Assembly: GCA_902651635.1 (NCBI GenBank)
Contig: CACRSC010000004.1
Location: 615,701 to 670,514, forward strand
From: Mastigamoeba balamuthi
Taxonomy: Eukaryota; Evosea; Mastigamoebida; Mastigamoebidae
DNA: 54,814 nucleotides
Reading direction: 5' to 3'
Part shown: positions 9,656 to 17,441 of the stretch, in pieces
How positions within the stretch are numbered: the first letter of the stretch is position 1
Layout: each line of letters begins with the position of its first letter
The notes under the pieces: generated by a model
Seen by the model: only the letters and a program-made list of their open reading frames with translations
Databases searched by the model: none
Told to the model about the DNA's origin: nothing
Position numbers and translations under genes: made by a program

Positions 9656-11453
9656 CTATGCGATTACGCAGCAGGCGTTCTTCTGGAGAGCGCCGCCTTT
9701 GGCCTCGAGGGCCTTCTCCCACGCACTGTTCTTGGCACGGATGACCACCTGGGCCTCCTGTATGACCTCGAGCCACTTGAACGCCTCCTCCTTGGTCTGT
9801 GCCTCAAGGACGAACTGCATCTCAGGTATGATGATGCTCTTGCGCCTCTTCTCCTTCTTTGACGGCTCCGGGTGAGGAGGCTCCTTCTCCTTGCCCTTTG
9901 CGTCCTTGCCCTTGGGTGCCGGCGACAGGCACGCGACAGGAGGGGCGCAGATCTCGTCCTTCTGCATCTTCATGGCGGGCGACTTGCACTCGAGGTGGTT
10001 GATTTCTGGTGGGGGCAGGTGAGACTTGGGCCTGAGCAGAGACGGGCACTCACTGCTGCCGATCTGGACCTGGAGGCGGTCGAGTGGCAACGCCATCTTC
10101 ATTGTGTACTTGCCGCGGAGCATGGTGAGAGTCGTGGTGGGGCGCGTGACGAGCATGATGTCGCTGAACAGGTACACGTACGCGGGCTTTGCTGTCCCGT
10201 CCGGCCCTATCTCCGTCAGGGCCCCCTCGAAGACGTAGTACCTGTACGGCTTCACAAGGCTCTGCAGCGGTGTCAGCAAACGCGGCATGCGAGGAGGCGG
10301 GGCGGGGGGCATGCGGAACCTCGGGCTTGCCGCCGACCAGCTCGTCGATCTCGAGGATCTTTGCCTGGCTCTCGGCATCGCGCTTCTTCTCGTTGATGGA
10401 CACGGCGATCTCCTGGACCTTGGAGAGCGCAGAGCACAGCTTGTCGTAGTCCGCGTGGCTGGCAGGGGTGTGCTTGACGAGGTCCTGCAGCAGCATCACG
10501 TAGCGGGGTATGCGCTGCGCACGGCGCCTGCATTGAGTGGGCGGACAACGCTTGGCGGGCTCACCTGAATCGGCATGATCAGGAAGCTGCCCAGCTCCAG
10601 CCCCTTCAGTCTGGAGTTCTTGTATGTCTCCTGCGCTGCTTTGTTGGCGTTTGTTGTAACTATGTTGGAATTTCGGCACCTCGAGAAAAGCGGCAAACTT
10701 TGCCTGCTTCTTGGCGCCGTCGAGGGCCGTGATGGCGGCGATGTACCCGTTGGCGTACTGCGCGTACATCCTCATGAAGTCGCTCTGCACATATTCTCTG
10801 TTGGCTGCAACACTTGGCGGGAGAACAGAGGGAGAGGGAGAGGGAGAGAGGCACACAAAGAGGAAGAGGAGACACAGAGAGACACAAGGCAGTGGCGCAC
10901 GTTCTGCAGGAAGATGTCACCGACGGAGGACGAGGGGCCCCAGTTCTCGACGCGCTTCTGGATCAGTGGCAGCAGCACCTGGTGGAACCCCGCGATGTTC
11001 TCCCAGATCGAGAAAATCGCCCGGACGGTCTGCTGCGGCAGGGGCGGCGACTTGGCCCCCTCGCCCAGCGGCACCAGGAACACCTTTCCAAAGGGCGTTT
11101 CCCGTTGGTTTATGAGGGCAGCAGCAGACAAACCCGACGCAAAAGGGGCGGGCGAAACTGAATCGAGAAAACGGGAGAAGCGTTTTTGTGGCGGGGGGGC
11201 GACTGCAGACCTGCTGGACCGTGACGAGGCTCTCGACGTACGACTGCTCGGTGGAGAGCAGCTCGCACGCGATTTTGTGCCTGCGGTCCACGGCCGACTG
11301 GGTGTCTGGGCGGGGGTGGGCGGCGCGGAGAACTGGTCAGACCCGTCGACCCACACCCCCACACCCGCGGGAAATACAGGGCGCCAGCGGGAACAGCAGG
11401 GCAGCACCTTTGAGCAGACGGCCCTGAGGGTCCTTCGACGGTCCAGCACCCAT
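9656..11453 (-). CDS. DH-PH Rho guanine nucleotide exchange factor, possibly lipidated at both ends
   Basis: Eight exons (11453-11408, 11305-11211, 11083-10901, 10784-10680, 10630-10565, 10514-10320, 10261-10054, 10005-9656) splice in phase to 415 residues. The Dbl-homology domain begins at about residue 20 (RRHKIACELLSTEQSYVESL), continues through SIWENIAGFHQ, and ends with the conserved FLIMPIQ-RIPRYVMLLQDL helix. A PH domain follows (VKPYRYYVFEGALTEIG to EAFKWLEVIQEA), split by a Lys/Pro-rich insert. These proteins activate Rho-family GTPases by nucleotide exchange. The N-terminus MGAGPSK fits the N-myristoylation pattern and the C-terminus CVIA fits a CAAX prenylation box. Introns are 48-127 nt; the 116-nt intron contains GGGAGA microsatellite sequence. 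Confidence 0.9.
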
Positions 11454-11569
11454 TTAGTGCGCAGGCGTCCCTACGGTTGATCTGGTGTGCCGCTCGCTGA
11501 CGGAAGCAGCCCAACCGACACTAAGAAGAATGACCGGATTCGAGCACCCAGAGAAGATAGGAAAATCCT

Positions 11570-11590
11570 GGGAATATCGGGAGAGATACA
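11570..11590. promoter_or_regulatory. Shared upstream region of RhoGEF and EB1
   Basis: The start codons of the divergent RhoGEF (11453, -) and EB1 (11654, +) genes are 200 bp apart. GAATATCGGGAGAGATAC lies in the middle and contains the recurrent upstream element readable on both strands (AATATC and, reversed, GATATT). Confidence 0.35.
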
Positions 11591-11653
11591 TAAGCATAGT
11601 TTTCTCGGTGTCAGAGACCTCAATCCCCCCTATCTCCCATACCGGCGCCAAGA

Positions 11654-13002
11654 ATGTCTTCCGAGTCGGCCATCGGTGCCTCGGGCCCTCCTCACCCCCG
11701 CCTCTGACCACCCGCCGTCCGCGCCCGACGCAGGCATCATGGAGGGCGCGTACTTTGTGTCGCGCAAGGAGCTCCTCCAGTGGCTCAACGACCTGCTCCA
11801 GCTCAACTACACCAAGGTCGAGCAGGTGTGCAGCGGTACGCCGGGCACGAGACGCGCCGGAACCGCACGCGTGACGATTGTTTGCGGCGCGCAGGGGCCG
11901 CGTTCTGCCAGATAATGGACGCGCTGCACCCGGGCAAGGTGGCGCTGCAGAAGGTCAACTTCAACGCCAAGCTCGAGCACGAGTACGTGCAGAACTTCAA
12001 GATCCTCCAGGCCTCGTTCGAGCGCTGCGGCATCGACAAGGTCCCTCGCTCTTCCCCCGACCCCCCACATGCCGAGGGCCTCTCGCGCTTCCCCATTTTG
12101 GTTTCCTGCTCCGCCGGGGACATTTGTGTGTTGGCGCCAAATGCTCGTTGCTCTGCCCGTGGCTGACACCCCGCGGATCCGCCCGCGAGCAGTTTGTCGA
12201 GGTCAGCAAGCTGATCCAGGGGAAGATGCAGGACAACCTGGAGTTCCTGCAGTGGATGAAGTGCTACTTCGACCGCCACAACCCTGGTGGGACGACGCGA
12301 CGCCCGCTGCCCTCAGCTCACGGCGCCGGTGCCTTGCAGGAACCCCGTACAACGCCCTCGAGAGGAGGAGGATGGCCGGCAAGGGCGAGATCGAGGCCCC
12401 CCCGACCGTCCAGAAGCCCGCCGCCTCCGCGGCCTCTGCGGGCGCCGCGGCGCAGAAGATCCCGCACGCGACCAACAGGGGCGCCGGGGCCCAGCAGCAG
12501 CGCACGTCGGGGCCGCACCAGAACCAGCCGCCCAAGGACACGTCGCCGCAGCCGCACAAGGAGGCCTCCACCGCGGCCAAGGCGCCCGCGAGGCACGCGG
12601 CGCCGCAGCAGCAGCAGCACAACGCGGGGCGCAACGCCGCGGGGGCCGGGGGCGCGGGGCAGCAGCAGCAGGAGATGGCGCTGCTCAAGTACAACGTCGA
12701 GTGCCTCGAGCGCGAGCGCGACTTCTACTTCCAGAAGCTGCGCGACGTGGAGGTGCTGCTGCAGACCGAGGCCGAGAAGGAGTCGCGCTCGCAGGACGCG
12801 CAGGATCTGTCGCAGAAGGTCCTCAACATCCTGTGAGTGCTGCGCCTCCCTCCTCCCTCGCCCTCGCAAGCCTCCCCGCTACACGACCAGACAGCGCGAG
12901 TCCCGCCCCTCCCCAGCGACAGGCGCGCCACTGACACGGGCCGTGCGCAGGTATGCGACGCAGGAGGGGTTTGTCCAGGAGGACGAGGCGAACGCGCAGT
13001 AG
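11654..13002 (+). CDS. EB1-family microtubule plus-end protein
   Basis: Six exons (11654-11675, 11734-11835, 11895-12040, 12193-12286, 12340-12832, 12951-13002) encode 302 residues. A calponin-homology domain covers residues 9-125: [74 protein letters not shown]. It binds the growing microtubule lattice. A Gln/Ala/Pro-rich basic linker follows. The EB-homology coiled coil ([20 protein letters not shown] to [11 protein letters not shown]) dimerises and recruits partner proteins. The protein ends in EANAQ and lacks the EEY/F tail that animal EB1 uses to bind CAP-Gly proteins. The 22-nt first exon is typical of this compact gene style. Confidence 0.97.
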
Positions 13003-13185
13003 GAAGGGGTGCCTTTTTTGGTCGCGGGCTTTCTCTGGTTGACAAAGGGCACCACCACCTGTCGAAGTACAAAGAACCCAGCAGCAATACAGCCTTTTGA
13101 ATGCCAGTCCACAGTCCCAGGCCTTGTGTGCTGCTGTGCGTGACGAAAGCGTTGTGGGACGTTTCTCTGCGTGTTGGTCATATCT

Positions 13186-13207
13186 AGATATCCGTGCACA
13201 GATATTC
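13186..13207 (+). promoter_or_regulatory. Double AGATAT element upstream of the GTPase-SOCS gene
   Basis: AGATATCC (13186-13193) and AGATATTC (13200-13207) lie 26-47 nt upstream of the ATG at 13233. They are the closest pair of matches to the window's recurrent upstream element. Confidence 0.4.
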
Positions 13208-13232
13208 TCCGTGTGTTCCCCAAGCTGCGAGA

Positions 13233-14151
13233 ATGGAAGACGGGCTGGCACAGGAAGAGGCTGAAGTGCCGCAGCGCATCAAGGTGGTGCTCCTCGGGCT
13301 GCCGTCTGTGCGCCGCACCGCCATCGCCCACCTCGCGCCCGCATAACCCGGAGCCGCAGAGTGGGAGAACGGCGTGCTTCGAGCGCCTCATGCACCGCCG
13401 ACCGCAGACCGCGCCGGCCGACCCCCTCAGGCGCTGCATCGCGCCCAGGGTCTCGAGGTCCGAGAGCGGCCGGCGCGTGTTCGACCTCCGCGGCGCCCAC
13501 TACGAGCTCGCATGCGTGCGCTGCCCTCCGCTTGACTGGCCAGGGTCTCAACGCTCTGAGCGCACAGCACGTGCTCCCAGACGACGCGAGCCCTGCGATA
13601 CGCGCCGCCACGTTCCACGTTTGCCCGCCGATACCCTCCCCGCCGACTTGCGATGAACTCACGCCTGCACGGGCCCTGCCGGGCAGAAATGCGACGCGGT
13701 GGTGTACGTGCTGCGGGCAGACGGGCGGTGCACTGCCGAGGGCTCGGCGCGCGACGCGCTGCTGGACCTGGTCAGCCAGTCACAGGTCTCACCGCGGGCG
13801 CTGCGGCTGCTGCTGTGCAACGTGTGGACGACGGGCGGCGGCCCGTGGGGGACGATCGCGGTGCCGGAGCTGGTGGCGATCGAGGAGATGTGCGAGACCA
13901 GCGCGGCGCGGGTGGAGATGGCGGCGGCGAGCGCGAGGGTGGAGGAGGGGAGGTACGGGGAGAGCGCGTTCGAGGGGGTGGTGAGGGCGGTGGCGCTGAG
14001 GAGCAGGAAGGAGCTGCGGCCTCGGCCGTGGGTGGTGCCCACGCTGCTGGAGCTGGCGGGGAGCCGGGTCAAGGACCTGCTGGGGTGCGGCCAGCTGGGG
14101 CCCGAGTGTCTGGAGTGCCTGCCCGACGACCTCCGACCCGCGCTCGCCTGA
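13233..14151 (+). CDS. Degenerate Arf/Ras-like GTPase with C-terminal SOCS-box-like motif
   Basis: Modelled as four exons (13233-13307, 13360-13515, 13544-13618, 13687-14151), about 256 residues. Splicing out the first 52-nt intron restores a P-loop, KVVLLGLPSSGRTACFERL, with Arg instead of the usual Lys. RRVFDLRGAHYEL gives a DxxG motif. CDAVVYVLRADG and RLLLCNVWTTGG sit where the NKxD strand should be, but NKxD is absent. The last 40 residues (PTLLELAGSRVKDLLG, then LECLPDDLRPAL) match the SOCS-box pattern: a BC-box with Ala for Cys, then a cullin-box-like LP motif. GTPase-SOCS fusions are known (Rab40). The 28-nt second intron is unusually short; a 34-nt GC-AG version is equally in phase. 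A partial copy lies at 1-275. Confidence 0.65.
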
Positions 14152-15009
14152 CCGCAGGCGCGGCCGGCGCGGTGCTCTGAGCGATGAAGACAACAACTGC
14201 TGTTTCGTTCCGTTCCCCGACGGCTCATCAAGGCGAAGACAGCGGTTCAAAGTCCAGGGATGCGATCCCGCTTGCGGGGAGTGCGATCACGCGGGTGATC
14301 GGAGGCGACTGGGGAACAGCCCCGCAGGAGGTCGCCACCGGGGGCGCTGGCGCGCGTTGGTAGCCCGCCGACGCTCGTGTGCGCGGGCGGGAGAACACAG
14401 GCGAGAGAGAAGCGTGCGATGCTCAAACGAGTAAAAAGAGACCGCCGTCGCCCCCGCCAGTATTCGTTTCCTCCGCGGGGCAAGCCCGCGCGGCGCGCTG
14501 CCGAGGTTACCCCGCAGAGCATGAGGCGAGGCGGGTCGCACGGCGCGGCGCGGGAGCACGGGCGAGCTCAGAGACACCAGAATCTCGAACTCCCGGACGC
14601 TCGCGGACGCCGGGAAAATTCCGATTTCAGCCCGGGTCTGTCGCCAACCCGACGCGTTGCGACGCCCCGCTGAAGGGCGCGGAGGTGGCGGGCGGCGCAG
14701 CGGGGCGAAGCGGGCGGCGGCGGGCGGCGGCGGCGGCGGAAATCGGGGGCCGGGAGCGGCGATTTTCAGAAAGCGGGGGTCGGAAGGAAGCAGGAAAGCG
14801 AGGAGTTCTCAAGAAAAAGAAGAAGCTCAACACAGGTGCAGGTGCGTGGTGCAATCCCCCCCACCTCGCCAGGTGACGTGGCAGCCGTTGGGGCGGATCA
14901 AAGACCCCGCGCAACCCCGCGCGGCCCAACTCTTTTTCACAAGAAGAAAAGAGCCATCTCCAAGCAGAGCCGTTAGCCAACAAGCCAACCCAGTGTTTTC
15001 AACACTACC
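14152..15009. other. GC-rich intergenic region without a supported gene
   Basis: About 860 bp between the GTPase-SOCS gene and the gapped ORF. It contains overlapping Arg/Ala-rich frames on both strands typical of GC-rich non-coding DNA, a GCGGCGGGCGGCGG-like patch near 14710 and an A-rich patch near 14815. I see no domain, splice pattern or RNA gene. Confidence 0.5.
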
Positions 15010-15498
15010 ATGGACAACATCCTCTTGCTGATCGCAGCTGCCGTCTGCCTGATCGNNNNNNNNNNNNNNNNNNNNNNNNNNNNNNNNNNNNNNNNNNNNN
15101 NNNNNNNNNNNNNNNNNNNNNNNNNNNNNNNNNNNNNNNNNNNNNNNNNNGCGGAGCACTGGCTTGCGTGCGGGGACCTGTACGCCGCCGACTTTGCGAC
15201 GTGGGCGGCCCGCCAGAGCCGCCTCGAGGAGCTGAGGCTGGGCCGCGGTCCCCGCTGCATCGCCAAGGCGATCGACAAGTGCAACGCCGAACTCCATCTG
15301 GTCCATCTCGTCCCGGGTGTCACGGGGCTCCTCGGCGGCATCGTGCAGCGCCCGTGTCGGACGGCACTGGTCATCCGGCGCGCGCTGCCCCCTGCGCGCG
15401 TGCTGGGCATACCGGCTGCCGGCCTGCTGTTCGATGCGCTGCGCGTCGTGGCCGCTGTCCTCGGCGTGCCCGCCGACGCCGCGCCCGGCGGGGATTAA
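15010..15498 (+). CDS. Unknown secreted or membrane protein, interrupted by an assembly gap
   Basis: The frame begins MDNILLLIAAAVCLI, a signal-peptide or signal-anchor-like hydrophobic start. It then enters a run of 95 Ns and resumes in the same frame only if the gap length is correct. The part after the gap is about 115 residues: an amphipathic segment, then HLVPGVTGLLGGIVQ and a second hydrophobic stretch around LGIPAAGLLFDALRVVAAVL. No family is recognised. The gap may hide an intron, so length and reading frame across it are unknown. Confidence 0.4.
   Translation: MDNILLLIAAAVCLIXXXXXXXXXXXXXXXXXXXXXXXXXXXXXXXXAEHWLACGDLYAADFATWAARQSRLEELRLGRGPRCIAKAIDKCNAELHLVHLVPGVTGLLGGIVQRPCRTALVIRRALPPARVLGIPAAGLLFDALRVVAAVLGVPADAAPGGD
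15056..15150. other. Assembly gap (95 Ns)
   Basis: A run of 95 undetermined bases inside the ORF at 15010. It marks a scaffold join; the true length is unknown. Confidence 0.99.
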
Positions 15499-15796
15499 GT
15501 CTCGGTCCCCGCCGGTCGCCGAGGCCCCCGGGCGTCGTCGTCGTCGAGTTTCCCTCCCAGTCCCATCCTCGACTCTCCTCGCGGCTGCCTCGGAACTGAT
15601 CTGTCCTGTGCCTCTACGCTCCTGCCGCCGCTCACCGTGTCCAGCGACGTCACCGAGTGGTGGTCGGGGTGCCCGTGGTGCTCAGGAAATGCTCCCTCCT
15701 TCTTCTCTCTTCCTTCCCTCTTGGGGCCCCCCTCTCCCTCTGTCCGCCTCCCCTTTCCGTCCGTTCCTGTTTTTCGAATTCCCGTTTGGATTCGGG

Positions 15797-15936
15797 GTCA
15801 AAATTTGAAGAATTTGTGCGGTGGGTTCTCTCTTTGTACATATCCCTCCCAGAGGGTGGCGGGTTCTCTCCTTGTACATATTTGGGGTCAATTTGAAGAT
15901 TTGTGCAGTGCGTTCCTCTCCTTGTACATACCCCCC
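15797..15936 (+). repeat. Degenerate tandem repeat with TTCTCTCCTTGTACATA core
   Basis: A unit containing GGGGTCAA, TTTGAAGA, TTTGTGC and TTCTCTCCTTGTACATA recurs. The TTGTACATA core appears three times (about 15833, 15873 and 15922), and the GGGGTCAA-TTTGAAGA part appears twice. The spacing is irregular and copies are diverged. Confidence 0.6.
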
Positions 15937-15997
15937 GTTTTCTGTTCCGTGAGTTTTACTTCTCTCCCAGTTTTCGCGGTTGGCCTTCCCCCCCTTT

Positions 15998-16102
15998 TGG
16001 GCTTCTCCCTGTGCGCGTGCCTGCTTGCCTTCTCCCCGTGCGGCGTGTTACTGCCTCCTCCCTGTGCGCGTGCCTGCTTGCCTTCTCCCCGTGCGGCGTG
16101 TT
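15998..16102 (+). repeat. Two-copy tandem repeat, about 55 bp unit
   Basis: The segment CCTGTGCGCGTGCCTGCTTG followed by CCTTCTCCCCGTGCGGCGTG occurs twice in direct succession, separated by a short spacer, and is followed by a T-run. The copies are almost identical. Confidence 0.75.
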
Positions 16103-16380
16103 TTTTTTTTGGGCACCGTGGTCTCACACCTCCCCGCGGTGGTGCCTGGGCAACACTCGTCCCCCGGCGTGCGTGCGGGGCGAGTGGCCAAGAGAGACCG
16201 AAAATACATCAACAATGGCAACTTGGTTCTGTCCTCATTCACCTCGCTTATTTTGGGCCTCCACTCGTCTACATCACGCATACACACTTGAATCGCACCA
16301 CCAGTCGCACTGCTTGTAGTACATGCGGAGCACGAGAGCATCATCGTGGGCGCATTCGCGAAGTAGCACTGGAATTCAGT

Positions 16381-16390
16381 AGATATTTTC
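16381..16390 (+). promoter_or_regulatory. AGATATTTTC element upstream of p24/TMED
   Basis: AGATATTTTC lies 32 nt upstream of the ATG at 16423 and matches the recurrent upstream element. Confidence 0.45.
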
Positions 16391-16422
16391 GCTTGCTCGG
16401 ATTGTCGGGACCTCGCTAATCG

Positions 16423-17290
16423 ATGGCGGTACGTTCGGCGTTTGTTGTGCTGTTGGCGTTGGCAGCGGCGCGCGCCGTCATCCTCGAGCTGCGCCCCAAC
16501 GAGGACATCTGCATCGTCGAGGAGATCCGCGCCGACGTGCCGGTGGAGGTCGTCTACGAGCTCATCAACTCGCGCCCCGACATCGACGGCTTCCCGGCCC
16601 TGCACACCTTCTGGGCACGCCGCCCCTCCTGCCCCGCCGCTCGCCCCCTGCAGCGCTGACCCCCCTCTCCCCTGGACCCGCCCGTGCAGGTCGCGGGCGA
16701 CAACGGCAAGGAGCTGTTCCGCAAGGACGAGTCGCACCGCGGGTCGTTCGCCGTCGTGCCCTCGGTCGACGACGAGATCACCATCTGCGCCCGCGACACC
16801 TTCCGCCAGCGTGAGCAGCCACCGACGCTGCCGGCGTCCCCGCGTGGGGGTCTTACACCGCGCTGGCCCTGCTTCACTCCCCCCTCGCAGACAACGGGGA
16901 CACCAAGAGGGAACTGAAGCTCAAGATTGTGCACAAGAACGACATGCAGGCCGACGAGCAGGTGGGCGGAGGCCCCGCCATGGTAGGGCAGCTCGAGGCA
17001 AGCCTCCCCTTCCCTGTGCTCCTCCCTTGGCGCTGGGGCGTGGCCCACTCAATCGGCACCCCCCACAGCCGCTGCAGGTGGAGCTGAACTTGGTCGAGGA
17101 CCAGGCCAAGCACATCAAGAGCGAGATGGAGTACCAGAACAAGCGGGAGCAGGAGCTGCGGGACGTGAACGAGATCACCAACAGCCGCGTGGCGTGGCTG
17201 TCGGTGTTCTCCCTCGCCATCATCGTGTGCTCGGTCGTCTGGCAGATGATCACGCTGCGCACGTTCTTCCAGAAGAAGAAGCTGCTATGA
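16423..17290 (+). CDS. p24/TMED family cargo receptor
   Basis: Four exons (16423-16614, 16690-16810, 16891-16961, 17069-17290) encode 201 residues. A signal peptide (residues 1-18) precedes a GOLD domain with the paired cysteines DICIVEEI and EITICARD. A coiled-coil segment (LVEDQAKHIKSEMEYQNKRE) follows, then NSRVAWLSVFSLAIIVCSVV as the membrane span. The cytosolic tail LRTFFQKKKLL carries an FF motif (COPII binding) and a KKxx dilysine signal (COPI retrieval). p24 proteins cycle between ER and Golgi and sort GPI-anchored and other cargo. The first intron can only be removed with a GC donor (TGG|GCACGC), since the segment has no GT donor and contains a stop. Confidence 0.95.
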
Positions 17291-17441
17291 CGCGGACGAG
17301 CGGACGGAAAACAACCTTAGTTCAGTCGTTGTCGCTCGGCGTCTGCTGGTGCTACTCGTCTCCTTTATTGTCTGGTACTGTGTGGTAGAAATGGGGGGAT
17401 TTGAACACTGTTGCCATGCTCTCAATTGAATTGTGTAGAAA

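Larger units (their letters stand above)
15499..16380. other. Low-complexity intergenic region
   Basis: About 900 bp with pyrimidine-rich tracts and two sets of short tandem repeats (listed separately). The open frames here are compositional and no gene is supported. Confidence 0.5.

Noticed and set aside
14627-14983. Minus-strand ORF upstream of the gapped gene
   Set aside because: Arg/Ala/Pro-rich and compositional; no splice partners or domain.
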